Source: Sporobacter sp963663605 | GTDB taxonomy: Bacteria; Bacillota; Clostridia; Oscillospirales; Oscillospiraceae | Reading direction: 5' to 3' | Length of the DNA: 64,000 bases | NCBI GenBank assembly: GCA_963663605.2 | Contig: CAXXVF010000001.1 | Location: forward strand, 534,269-598,268 | In this document: positions 8,427 to 16,315 of the stretch, piece after piece | How the letters are laid out: every line of letters begins with the position of its first letter | How positions within the stretch are numbered: position 1 is the first letter of the stretch | The notes under the pieces: model-generated | Told to the model about the DNA's origin: nothing | What the model saw: the letters and a program-made list of their open reading frames with translations, nothing else | Databases searched by the model: none | Program-made: the position numbers and the translations under genes

Positions 8427-9632
8427 TTATTTAATGGATTCGGCAAAGCGCGCGCCGAAGTTGAAGGCGTCCTGAAGCTCCGTTTTGGACGGCTTGAACC
8501 GGCATCTTAACCCGTCCTCAAAGGTTTTTATACCGAAGGCGTTCAAACGCGAGTTCATGGCCGGGACGCCTTCGCCGCTCCAGCCGTACGAGCCGAAAGC
8601 AGCCGCTTTTTTGCCCTTGCTGTTGATGGCGTCGAGGCTGTTGATAAGCGCCCATGCCGGTGGCAGTGCGTCTTTATTGATCGTTGGAGAACCGACCAAA
8701 AAAGCGTCGGCTTCATTGACCGCGCAAGCTGCTATGGAGGGGTCAAGAGCGGTCAGATCATAGACGGGTACGTCGCGTCCGGGCAATACGCTTTTTACGC
8801 CTTCGGCAATGCTTTCCGCCAACAGGCCGGTATAGCCGTAAGCGCTGCAGTAGAAGACGGGGACGGCGCCTTTTCCGCTCGGCGCTGCGGTGCTCCACGT
8901 TCTGTACAGGTCCTTCGCCGTTTCAAGGTATGTGTTTTTATGGAGGATCGGACCGTGGCTGGGGCACAGCGTTTCCACGTCCAGCGCGTCCAGTTTGTCC
9001 AGACCGTTTAGGACATGCGGTTTAAAGGGGCTGAAAATAGCGCTGTAGTATTCCTCGAAAGATTTCTCAAACTTGTCCATATACCCGATACGGCCGTCCG
9101 ACATGGTCGGTTCGCAGTAATGCGTGCCGAGGAAATCACAGGTGAAAACGGTCTTCTCGCGCTCAAGCCACGTGAACATGGAATCCGGCCAGTGCAGAAA
9201 CGGGGCATGTATAAACCGGAGTGTCCGTCCGCCGCCGAGGTCCACCGTCTGGTCGTTTTTTACGGCGGTGAGGTTCGGGATTTGTGTGTTCGTAATAAGC
9301 GGAAGATAAATTTTGCCGGCCGGCGTCGTCAGGATCTGCGCATCCGGCGCGAGCTTAAGCAGCTTTTCAAGCGAGCCGGTATGGTCGGGCTCGCAGTGAT
9401 TGACGACGATGTAGTCGATTTTCGACGGGTCAATGACGCTTTTGACGTTTTCGATGTATTCGTCGAAGAAGCGGATATGCACCGTTTCGATGAGAACGTT
9501 TTTTTCTCCCGTCAGCAGATACGCGTTATAAGAAGTGCCATATTCCGTTTTCATGATGACGTCGAAGACGCGCATCGAAGGGTTGAGGACCCCGACGGAA
9601 TAAATGCCTTCGCCAAGTTTGATTGTTCCCAT
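8427..9632 (-). CDS. fprA: flavodiiron protein (FprA, A-type flavoprotein)
   Basis: 401 aa. The N-terminal metallo-beta-lactamase domain carries all di-iron ligands: H79-C-E81-P-D83-H84, His in HAPFLHWPDSM, Asp in CDFLGTH and His in SHGPIL. A C-terminal flavodoxin domain begins at SAYGYTG. Family role: reduction of O2 to water (or NO to N2O) with electrons from rubredoxin, protecting anaerobes. ATG at 9632 is preferred over GTG at 9641 because AGGAAAGG is about 9 nt upstream. It starts 2 nt after the mnmA stop, so the two are translationally linked. Confidence 0.95.
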   Translation of the reverse strand: MGTIKLGEGIYSVGVLNPSMRVFDVIMKTEYGTSYNAYLLTGEKNVLIETVHIRFFDEYIENVKSVIDPSKIDYIVVNHCEPDHTGSLEKLLKLAPDAQILTTPAGKIYLPLITNTQIPNLTAVKNDQTVDLGGGRTLRFIHAPFLHWPDSMFTWLEREKTVFTCDFLGTHYCEPTMSDGRIGYMDKFEKSFEEYYSAIFSPFKPHVLNGLDKLDALDVETLCPSHGPILHKNTYLETAKDLYRTWSTAAPSGKGAVPVFYCSAYGYTGLLAESIAEGVKSVLPGRDVPVYDLTALDPSIAACAVNEADAFLVGSPTINKDALPPAWALINSLDAINSKGKKAAAFGSYGWSGEGVPAMNSRLNAFGIKTFEDGLRCRFKPSKTELQDAFNFGARFAESIK

Positions 9633-9634
9633 AG

Positions 9635-10735
9635 TTAACACCTTTCCTGTTTAGTATTAGATGCGTTCCCGGCGCTTTGGATCTTGCCGCCGCCGAGAAC
9701 GGTGTCGTCCAGATAAAACACGGCGGACTGGCCCGGCGTAACGGCGCGCTGAGGCTTGTCAAACCGGACGCTCAGCGTGTTTTTGTCAAGCGGCGTTATC
9801 GTCGCCTCGGCTTCTTTCTGGCTGTATCGCGTTTTGACGGTTGCCCGCACCGGCCCGGATAAATGTTCGGCCGCGATAAGATTTACATCCCCGACCGTCA
9901 TGACGTCGGCATATAAATCTTCTTCGTCGCCGAGGACGACGGTATTCGTTACGGCATCTTTGGATACTACATATTTCGGCCGGTCGGCACTGATGCCGAG
10001 CCCGCGCCGCTGGCCGACCGTATAATGGATAATTCCTTTGTGCGCGCCCAGAACGCGGCCCTGTAAGTCCTTAAACAGTCCCGGCGCTGATTTGATGCAG
10101 AGGGCATCTTCCAAAAATGCGCCGTAATCGCCGTTTGGCACGAAACAGATGTCCTGGCTTTCCTTCCTGAAAGCGCTGCCCAGCCCGCGCGCGGCTGCAA
10201 GTGTCCGGACTTCGTCCTTTTTGAGGCCGCCGAGCGGGAAGAGGGACCGCCTGAGCTGGTCCTGTGAGAGTGTATAGAGCATATACGTCTGGTCCTTTAT
10301 CGTATCGGCGGCTTTTTTCAGCAGATACCGTCCGGACTTCTCATCGTATTCAATACGCGCGTAGTGGCCTGTCGCAATCGTGTCCATACCGAGCTCGAGC
10401 GCTTTTTGAAGCAGAACGCCGAATTTAACGGTCTTGTTGCAGTCAACGCAGGGGTTCGGCGTTTTGCCGGACACATAAGCGCCGGCAAACGGCGTGATGA
10501 CATTTTCAAAAAACGCGTCGGATACGTCGAACACGACGTGCGCGATGCCCAGCGCCTCGGCCGACGTGCGCGCGGCGTCGGCGTCTGAAACGTCTGCAGG
10601 CGTGTTTTCACCATCGCCCGCGCCAAAAAGACGCAGCGTCGCGCCGGTCACGTCAAAGCCTTCGGCGACAAGAATGGCTGCAGCGGCCGCGCTGTCAACG
10701 CCGCCGCTCATGGCGGCCATGACTTTTTTAGACAT
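9635..10735 (-). CDS. mnmA: tRNA-specific 2-thiouridylase
   Basis: 366 aa. PP-loop S10-GGVDS, catalytic cysteines in NPCVDCNK and SQDICF, and the C-terminal beta-barrel (TVGQRRGLG). It activates U34 of Lys/Glu/Gln tRNAs with ATP and inserts sulfur. It lies between cysK (cysteine supply) and fprA in one minus-strand operon. The cysteine desulfurase that usually feeds it is not in the window. Confidence 0.97.
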   Translation of the reverse strand: MSKKVMAAMSGGVDSAAAAAILVAEGFDVTGATLRLFGAGDGENTPADVSDADAARTSAEALGIAHVVFDVSDAFFENVITPFAGAYVSGKTPNPCVDCNKTVKFGVLLQKALELGMDTIATGHYARIEYDEKSGRYLLKKAADTIKDQTYMLYTLSQDQLRRSLFPLGGLKKDEVRTLAAARGLGSAFRKESQDICFVPNGDYGAFLEDALCIKSAPGLFKDLQGRVLGAHKGIIHYTVGQRRGLGISADRPKYVVSKDAVTNTVVLGDEEDLYADVMTVGDVNLIAAEHLSGPVRATVKTRYSQKEAEATITPLDKNTLSVRFDKPQRAVTPGQSAVFYLDDTVLGGGKIQSAGNASNTKQERC

Positions 10736-10856
10736 GAATCAGACTCCTGTTAAGCCCGCAGTTTCGGTTTTAATACCGGGCGGATACTATTCGTTATTTT
10801 ACTGTATGTGTGTATTTTATTCAAGCGTTCTGCCTGTTCCGGACAAAAATGACGAA

Positions 10857-11804
10857 TCATTCCGAAAAAACGGACGCGGACAGATACCGTTCGCCTGTGT
10901 CGGGCAGAAGCGTAACGATTGTTTTACCCGTGTTCTCCGGCCGGACCGCCGCCCGTGCCGCCGCCCAAACGGCGGCGCCGGACGATATGCCGGTCAGTAA
11001 GCCTTCCGTTCTCGCCAGTTCACGGGCAGCCGCAGCGGCGTCGTCATCCGTGACACGGATGACTTCGTCATATATTTCCGTATTGAGCGCGTCCGGCACG
11101 AAACCGGCGCCGATGCCTTGTATCGCGTGCGTCCCTGCGCGGCCTCCGGACAAAACGGGGGAGCCGTCCGGTTCGACGGCAATGACGCTGATATCCGGAT
11201 TTTTCGACTTGAGGTATTCCCCGATGCCGGTAAGTGTCCCGCCGGTGCCGACGCAGGCGACGAAAATGTCGATCCCGCCGTCCGTATCCGCCCAGATCTC
11301 GGGTCCTGTCGTTTCCCTGTGCGATAAAGGGTTGGCGGGATTTGAAAACTGGTTCGGGATAAACGCGTCCGGTATCTCATCGGCCAGCGCATCCGCCTTT
11401 TCTATAGCGCCCTGCATGCCCCCGGCGCCGTACGTCAATACGATTTCCGCCCCGTAAGCCGCAAGTAGCCTTCTCCGCTCGACGCTCATGGTCTCGGGCA
11501 TTGTCAGGATGACTTTATAGCCTCTGGCCGCGGCGACCATAGCGAGGCCGATGCCCGTGTTGCCGCTGGTCGGTTCAATGATGACCGAATCGGCGCCTAT
11601 AAGGCCCCATTTTTCCGCGTCATCCAGCATGGCGGCCGCGATGCGGTCCTTGACGCTGCCGCCGGGGTTGAAGTATTCGAGTTTGGCGACGAGTTTTGCG
11701 CCAAGCCCGTACTTTTCGCCATAACGGCAAAGCTCCAAAAGCGGCGTGTGCCCGATCAGTTCCGGCAGACTTTTATATATCCTTGCCAAAGCCTTATCCT
11801 CCAA
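10857..11804 (-). CDS. cysK: cysteine synthase (O-acetylserine sulfhydrylase)
   Basis: 315 aa, PLP fold type II. The PLP lysine is in NPGGSVKDR, the phosphate/substrate loop is TSGNTGIGLA, and the glycine-rich loop is GTGGTLTG. It makes cysteine from O-acetylserine and sulfide in the cytoplasm. It is first in the operon cysK-mnmA-fprA with a 121 bp gap to mnmA, where I see no clear terminator. CysK versus CysM specificity cannot be settled from motifs alone. Confidence 0.93.
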   Translation of the reverse strand: MEDKALARIYKSLPELIGHTPLLELCRYGEKYGLGAKLVAKLEYFNPGGSVKDRIAAAMLDDAEKWGLIGADSVIIEPTSGNTGIGLAMVAAARGYKVILTMPETMSVERRRLLAAYGAEIVLTYGAGGMQGAIEKADALADEIPDAFIPNQFSNPANPLSHRETTGPEIWADTDGGIDIFVACVGTGGTLTGIGEYLKSKNPDISVIAVEPDGSPVLSGGRAGTHAIQGIGAGFVPDALNTEIYDEVIRVTDDDAAAAARELARTEGLLTGISSGAAVWAAARAAVRPENTGKTIVTLLPDTGERYLSASVFSE

Positions 11805-11876
11805 TGCCTATAATATAAAATCTTATGCCCTGAACTAAATATTGTCAACATATCAATTCCCGCCCGCCGCCCAACT

Positions 11877-12257
11877 AAGGTATAAGGGCTGCGCCCTTAT
11901 AATCCCGCTGGATATGAATAAGGCGATTTCCTTCCGTCCCCTCGGAGAGCCGAAGGGGGCATCCGGGGGGGGGACAGGTTCCCGCCCGGAAATCGCGCCG
12001 ACGTCAGGCGGTAAACAAGCCTCCGCAGAGGCTTGCGCGATTTAAAGGTATAAGGGCTGCGCCCTTATGATCCCGCTGGATATGAATAAGGCGATTTCCT
12101 TCCGTCCCCTCGGAGAGCGGAAGGGGGCATCCGGGGGGAACTGGTTCCCGCCCGGAAATCGTGCCGACGTCAGGCGGCAAACAAGCCTCCGCAGAGGCTT
12201 GCGCGATTTGGAGGTATAAGGGCTTTGCCCTTATAATCCCGCTGGATATGAATAAGG
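11877..12257. repeat. tandem 166-168 bp repeat, two full copies plus a partial third
   Basis: Copies start at about 11879, 12047 and 12213 with GGTATAAGGGCT. The third ends after GAATAAGG (12257). Each unit contains the hairpin ATAAGGGC/GCCCTTAT, a second hairpin (GAGGCTTGCG with CGCAGAGGCTTG neighbours) and a G-rich run. The open frames crossing it (for example 12004-12333 minus) are repeat artefacts. The short hairpin part also occurs at 54.1 and 55.4 kb. Confidence 0.85.
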
Positions 12258-12326
12258 AAATATGGTAAGAGGCTATCATAAAAGACAGCCTCATAAACAT
12301 TTTGCGAATGCACAATAATACAAATG

Positions 12327-12355
12327 TTGACAATTAAAACCAATGTTGATATATT
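12327..12355 (+). promoter_or_regulatory. promoter of the candidate toxin mRNA
   Basis: TTGACA (12327-12332), 17 bp spacer, TATATT (12350-12355). The transcript would start near 12362, leaving about 130 nt before the toxin frame. Confidence 0.7.
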
Positions 12356-12444
12356 TAGTTAAGTGGAACGAAGTACCAATTCGTCTATTTATAGCGGATA
12401 AAGGCGGTTGCCTCCCTACACTGATACGGTGGAAAGGAGGTGTT

Positions 12445-12504
12445 ATGTTTCACCCTCTGTCAGAGAAGGAGACTTTGATGATGGGAGGTGGGAGATGCTA
12501 CTGA
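12445..12504 (+). CDS. leader peptide overlapping the candidate toxin
   Basis: 19 codons (begins MFHPLSEKET) with a very strong ribosome site (GGAAAGGAGG, 12431-12440). Its stop lies inside the toxin frame, so translation may be coupled. GCCTCC about 25 nt upstream can pair with and hide the ribosome site. Reading it as a leader is inference. Confidence 0.45.
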   Translation: MFHPLSEKETLMMGGGRCY

Positions 12505-12578
12505 ATTTAATTATATGTGCTTTAACTGCCGGTATGTTTATATTGGCGTTGATTTCATACATTAAGAGAAAGAAGTAG
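12495..12578 (+). CDS. small hydrophobic peptide, candidate type I toxin (holin-like)
   Basis: 27 aa: a single membrane helix (about residues 2-21) followed by a basic tail YIKRKK. The ribosome site GGGAGG is 6 nt upstream. Short size, one transmembrane helix and a charged C-terminus match Fst/TxpA/BsrG and 'putative holin-like toxin' peptides. A convergent minus-strand promoter at 12706-12679 would make an antisense RNA over its 3' end, as in TxpA/RatA. No family signature beyond this architecture is visible, so toxicity is inference. Confidence 0.6.
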   Translation: MLLNLIICALTAGMFILALISYIKRKK

Positions 12579-12603
12579 ACCGCCTAGTGCAATTAGGCGG
12601 TCT
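12577..12603. terminator. shared terminator at the toxin 3' end
   Basis: Perfect 10 bp stem (AGACCGCCTA / TAGGCGGTCT), 7 nt loop, starting at the toxin stop codon. On the minus strand it is followed by a pyrimidine-rich run (CTACTTCTTTCTC), so it could end the antisense RNA too. Confidence 0.7.
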
Positions 12604-12672
12604 ATGGACTGTAGGGTATGACCCGATAGTTTGTAAATCCCGAACGGCAACCGCATTACGGTGCTTCGTTCT
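12577..12672 (-). ncRNA. candidate antisense antitoxin RNA
   Basis: Predicted from a strong minus-strand promoter (start about 12672) to the hairpin at the toxin stop: about 95 nt, complementary to the end of the toxin mRNA. No expression evidence is available from sequence. Confidence 0.5.
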
Positions 12673-12678
12673 GCTATT

Positions 12679-12706
12679 ATTATACCAAATTGTGGTTAAT
12701 TGTCAA
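12679..12706 (-). promoter_or_regulatory. antisense RNA promoter
   Basis: On the minus strand: TTGACA (12706-12701), 16 bp spacer, TATAAT (12684-12679). Both boxes are perfect. Confidence 0.8.
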
Positions 12707-12722
12707 CAGCTGTTGACAATTA
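12697..12722. promoter_or_regulatory. perfect 26 bp palindrome over the antisense -35 box
   Basis: TAATTGTCAACAG followed by its exact complement. It contains TTGACA on both strands and covers the -35 of the antisense promoter, so it looks like an operator for a dimeric regulator, or a bidirectional -35. No matching regulator gene is adjacent. Confidence 0.6.
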
Positions 12723-12813
12723 TCGTTACTATTCATAACGGTTGCAGCACAGTTGCAACCGTGCAACAAATTGATATTTAATAGTTACACCAGATATCAC
12801 TACATATTACCAT

Positions 12814-12851
12814 AAAAAAACAAGAAGTGAAACAGTCTGCTTCACTTCCTG
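12814..12851 (-). terminator. terminator of the small gene 12924-13100
   Basis: On the minus strand: CAGGAAGTGAA / TTCACTTCTTG stem followed by 7 T. Confidence 0.8.
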
Positions 12852-12923
12852 CGCTACGTAATGGCATAAAAATGTTCTGTCAGTTTACTTGCGAAAATGC
12901 GCGCTGTCGGGTGTTATACCGCT

Positions 12924-13100
12924 TCAGACCGGTTCTTCTTCGTCTGCGTCCGCGCCGGAATTGGCGCTGTTGTTGGCACTGTTGTTCCCGCTGTTGTTTC
13001 CGATGCTGATACCCGCTTTAATAGGCGACATTAAAAATCCGAGGATGACCCCAAAAGAAAAAAGTGTTGTACACAGTAAAAACGCAGTTGATTTCCGCAT
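12924..13100 (-). CDS. small membrane-anchored protein, unknown
   Basis: 58 aa from ATG at 13100, with GGTGG 8 nt upstream; a GTG at 13112 is less likely. One hydrophobic segment (about residues 6-24, LLCTTLFSFGVILGFLMSP) is followed by an Asn/Ser repeat (NNSGNNSANNSANSG) and an acidic end. It looks like a membrane anchor with a flexible, exposed tail. It has its own terminator. No family is recognised. Confidence 0.6.
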   Translation of the reverse strand: MRKSTAFLLCTTLFSFGVILGFLMSPIKAGISIGNNSGNNSANNSANSGADADEEEPV

Positions 13101-13246
13101 GATATTAACCACCTTTCATCCGTTTGCACAGTTCCTTTATATCATGAATACATCGATACTTCAACTTATATTCGCAATAATTTTCCACTCCGGCCGAACA
13201 GGACGGGACAGCCCGTTTTGTTTTGTCTAAATCAACGAAGACCTGC

Positions 13247-13282
13247 ATAAAAACAAAACCTTCGATCAGATCGAAGGTTTTG
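13247..13282 (-). terminator. terminator of the proline-rich mini-gene
   Basis: 15 bp stem (AACAAAACCTTCGAT / ATCGAAGGTTTTGTT), followed on the minus strand by TTTTTAT. It lies about 100 bp after the gene at 13380. Confidence 0.7.
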
Positions 13283-13379
13283 TTGACTGCTAGTTTGGTC
13301 AGATGATGCCGGCAGTTATGCCGTACAATATGAATATAATCTGTTTGTGAATCTATCTGCGCTGTCTCAGCCGGTTAAG

Positions 13380-13544
13380 TCACCACCGGCACCAGGGCCT
13401 TGGGGGCGGCGGTGGGGGCGGCGGACAGGGACGCGGCGGAGGCGGAGGGGGTGGAGGCGGCGGGTACGGATACGGCCGGCGATCCCGGCAGCAGCACAAT
13501 GCCGCCAACAGCAGTCCCAGACAACAGGGACTTGAGTTGAACAT
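13380..13544 (-). CDS. 54-residue proline-rich small protein
   Basis: Starts at ATG 13544 with AAGGAG 8 nt upstream and stops at 13380. The N-terminus has a short Cys-rich hydrophobic stretch (CCLGLLLAALCCC, residues 7-19), then RDRRPYPY and two poly-proline runs separated by RPC, ending RPWCRW. A lipid- or membrane-attached proline-rich tail is one reading. The competing 114-aa frame at 13367-13711 lacks a ribosome site. The GC-rich PPP runs could also be simple repeat sequence, but the ribosome site and downstream terminator support a gene. Confidence 0.5.
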   Translation of the reverse strand: MFNSSPCCLGLLLAALCCCRDRRPYPYPPPPPPPPPPRPCPPPPPPPPRPWCRW

Positions 13545-13729
13545 TGGATCATCTCCTTCAGTTCATAATATGCGCCGTCCGAGCCGATGTCCATCCGGGA
13601 AACGATGCCGGCCTCATATGGTAAAAGCAACGGGAGCGGACGTTTTCTTCGGATGTATGACGCCGTTTGTTTTTGTGCTATACTATGGGCATAGAACGGA
13701 ACCGGCAGCATTTACGGGATGGGTATGAC

Positions 13730-15154
13730 ATGAAAAAGAGCATAAGAAGGGTATTCCCGCTTTTTACAGCGCTGTTTTTTATATTGAATGCTTGTTCAAC
13801 TTCGGCCGCGCCTCAAATCGAAGCGTCCCCGCCGGTATCGGAAGCCTGTTCGTCGCCGGCAGCGGCTGATATCGAGGCGGATTATGCCGTTATCAAGCAG
13901 ACATATACGATATCCGGCGTCGTTGACGCCGTTACGCCGCGGACGGTAACGCTCGCGTGCGATGACGGTGTGCACCGCTGCTTTGACTGCGGGCTTGAAC
14001 TTATAGAAAGCAAAAAAGACACGCTTGTTCCGGGCAGCCGCGTTACGATTGAATACAGTGGTCTGCTTGACGACGGCGAAAGCTTCCAGTCTGCGGACGT
14101 TGTCGGCGTTACGGTCGATGCTTCGCCCTACGAGCTGCTCATGATGCGCGCCAATGCGTTCCTTGAGACACTAACGCTGCCGGAGAAAGTCGGTCAGATG
14201 TTTTTGGTCCACTATCCTGCGGCCGACGCGCCCCAGTACACACTAGAGCTTCAGCCCGGCGGCTATATCCTGTTCGGCAGTGATTTCAGGGATAAAACGC
14301 CTGAAGATATAACGGCGGCCATCCAAAGCTGCCAGCAAAACGCCGTCTTGCCAATGCTCATCGGCGTAGACGAAGAGGGCGGAACAGTCAACCGTGTCAG
14401 CAGGTATCCGCAGTATCGCGCCCAGCCGTTTTCATCCCCGCAGAGGCTGTATGAAGAAGACGGATGGTACGCGGTTATCAATGATACGCTTGATAAAGCA
14501 GCGCTTTTAAAAGCGCTGGGCATCAATCTCAATCTTGCCCCCGTCTGCGACGTGTCGACGGACCCGTCCAATTTTATCTATAAACGCGCATTCGGCGCCG
14601 ATGCCGGGCTGACCGCCCAGTTTGTGAGAATCGTTGTGGAGACGATGGTCCGGGAGCAGCTTGGCTGTGTACTCAAGCATTTTCCGGGCTACGGCAATAA
14701 CGCCGATACGCATACCGGTTCGGCGTATGATGCGCGCCCGTACGAGACTTTTTTGGGAAGCGACTTCATTCCGTTTGAAGCCGGTATCGGCGCGGGAGCG
14801 GGCGCCGTCATGGTCTCTCATAACATTGTAGCATGCATGGAAGAGACTGCGCCGGCCTCGCTGTCCGCCGAGGTGCACCGGATATTAAGAGAAGAACTGG
14901 GCTTTGACGGCGTCGTGATTACCGACGACGTCAATATGCGGGCCGTCTGGGACTATTCCGGCGGAGACGACCCGGCTGTGCTGGCCGTCCTCGCCGGTAA
15001 CGATATGATCTGCACGCCGTATCCACAGGAGCAGATACCGGCGGTGCTCGACGCTGTCGAAAACGGGCTTGTCACCGAGGAGCGCATCGACGCGTCGGTT
15101 CTGCGCATCCTCATCTGGAAGCTGAGGCTTGGGATTATTGAAGACGGCGATTAA
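13730..15154 (+). CDS. GH3 beta-N-acetylhexosaminidase-like lipoprotein (NagZ type)
   Basis: 474 aa from ATG 13730. A lipoprotein signal ends in the lipobox LNAC (about residue 22), then a low-complexity linker and a small beta domain (about 50-140), then the GH3 barrel. The barrel shows the NagZ catalytic loop KHFPGYGNNADTH (His/Asp acid-base pair) and the nucleophile Asp in VVITDDVNM. GVDEEGG for sugar binding is present. Family role: removal of GlcNAc from cell-wall muropeptides, here on the outer face of the membrane. It is monocistronic with its own terminator. Confidence 0.88.
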   Translation: MKKSIRRVFPLFTALFFILNACSTSAAPQIEASPPVSEACSSPAAADIEADYAVIKQTYTISGVVDAVTPRTVTLACDDGVHRCFDCGLELIESKKDTLVPGSRVTIEYSGLLDDGESFQSADVVGVTVDASPYELLMMRANAFLETLTLPEKVGQMFLVHYPAADAPQYTLELQPGGYILFGSDFRDKTPEDITAAIQSCQQNAVLPMLIGVDEEGGTVNRVSRYPQYRAQPFSSPQRLYEEDGWYAVINDTLDKAALLKALGINLNLAPVCDVSTDPSNFIYKRAFGADAGLTAQFVRIVVETMVREQLGCVLKHFPGYGNNADTHTGSAYDARPYETFLGSDFIPFEAGIGAGAGAVMVSHNIVACMEETAPASLSAEVHRILREELGFDGVVITDDVNMRAVWDYSGGDDPAVLAVLAGNDMICTPYPQEQIPAVLDAVENGLVTEERIDASVLRILIWKLRLGIIEDGD

Positions 15155-15184
15155 TTTGGTCAACATACGGCTTGTCTGAAAATG

Positions 15185-15218
15185 AAAAGGCAGCGCTCTT
15201 ATCGGGCGCTGCCTTTTT
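15185..15218 (+). terminator. terminator after the GH3 gene
   Basis: Stem AAAAGGCAGCGC / GCGCTGCCTTTTT with the T-run inside the right arm. Confidence 0.85.
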
Positions 15219-15245
15219 GCGTTGTTAAGCGGAGCGGGGAAGAAG

Positions 15246-15926
15246 TTATTCTGATTTATCCGGTTTCGGGTTCAGTCCTTCGTTTTGATAGACCTCAACG
15301 GTCCTTGTCGGATTGTATGGACCGAAGGATTTATAGAGCTTGAAATTGTCGGGCAGGATCTTCTTGAAATCATGCGTATAGGCGTAGTCGTCCCCGCTGC
15401 AGGAGTCAACGATCAAAAAGCGAATGGCGGACGCGCTGCTCAGATGCGCGTATATCCCGCATAGCGTCTCGGGATCGATGCTGTGGATGAAATTTACGGT
15501 GATCAGGCAGTCTATGCGCGGCTGATCGGGAATGAATTCCGGACTCAGTTCACAGCAGGAGAAAACGACCTTGTTGTCGGATTCTTTGTCCAGATATTTT
15601 GCCGCGTCGATGACTTTCGGATCGATGTCGTATCCGTATTTGTCCGGTACGGCGCACCGCCTGACAATCTCCCCGAGGCCGCACCCGATCTCACAGAGAT
15701 GTTCAATCTCGCCGGTATCGGACAGTTCATTGATGAAGCTGACGATATCAAGCGCATAACGGCGCAGTTCGATAGGCGACTGATGCCATTTGTCAAAACC
15801 GTATTCTTTTTGCAGCCTGGAATAGTATCTGTACTTTTTTGTACCTGTTATGACATTTCTGAGGCCGCAGATTTTAATCAGTTCCAGCCTTTTCCCTAAC
15901 GACCGGATTTGAGCCGTTACCCTCAT
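15246..15926 (-). CDS. class I SAM-dependent methyltransferase
   Basis: About 226 aa from ATG 15926 (ribosome site GGAGGTGA). Motif I is LCEIGCGLGEI and motif II is YGYDIDPKVID, giving a Rossmann methyltransferase core at about 75-175. The substrate cannot be told. It is encoded alone, facing the GH3 terminator. The region upstream holds copy 2 of the MITE-like repeat. Confidence 0.75.
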   Translation of the reverse strand: MRVTAQIRSLGKRLELIKICGLRNVITGTKKYRYYSRLQKEYGFDKWHQSPIELRRYALDIVSFINELSDTGEIEHLCEIGCGLGEIVRRCAVPDKYGYDIDPKVIDAAKYLDKESDNKVVFSCCELSPEFIPDQPRIDCLITVNFIHSIDPETLCGIYAHLSSASAIRFLIVDSCSGDDYAYTHDFKKILPDNFKLYKSFGPYNPTRTVEVYQNEGLNPKPDKSE

Positions 15927-15946
15927 AACCGTCACCTCCGTGTATT

Positions 15947-16011
15947 ATACTAATATTCAATAGAAACATTTAATTCTCGCCGAACTTATGAAAACTTTTT
16001 AATATTAGTAT
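15947..16011. repeat. MITE-like inverted-repeat element, copy 2
   Basis: Perfect 11 bp terminal inverted repeat (ATACTAATATT / AATATTAGTAT). The interior shares ATTCAATAGAAACATTTAAT and CCGAACTTATGAAA with copy 1 at 5189-5288 but lacks its 36 bp insert. The rest of the gap to 16315 shows no gene; a TTGACA at 16198 with a weak -10 may drive the next gene. Confidence 0.7.
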
Positions 16012-16315
16012 CAAAATTAACACCATAATACAGCAGAAACCATGAAGTGACAACATATAACGGGAAATATATCAAAAACGGTATGTCGGGGCCGGCATTC
16101 TTACGGCTGGAAATTTTCCGTATTTTATTCACATCTGAAGACTGAATACGGACGAGATTTACCGATAAAGCCAAAAAAAGTCTGAATATGTTGTAATTTG
16201 ACAAAATTAGGTGTAAAATATAGGGTGCAATTGGTTAATATTATATTATTCAATGTGTAGAAAGAACGTGTGCTTTACCATTTTCAATGCTTTTTTAGAG
16301 AGGAGCATGAGAAAT

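Noticed and set aside
12004..12333. 109-aa frame and its plus-strand partner 11842-12045
   Set aside because: Both read through the tandem 167 bp repeat and its hairpins.
13367..13711. 114-aa minus-strand frame
   Set aside because: Competes with the 54-aa proline-rich frame, which has the ribosome site; its C-terminal Arg/Pro run is out-of-frame reading of the repeat.
15986..16204. 72-aa minus-strand frame
   Set aside because: No ribosome site, overlaps the MITE-like repeat and a promoter region.
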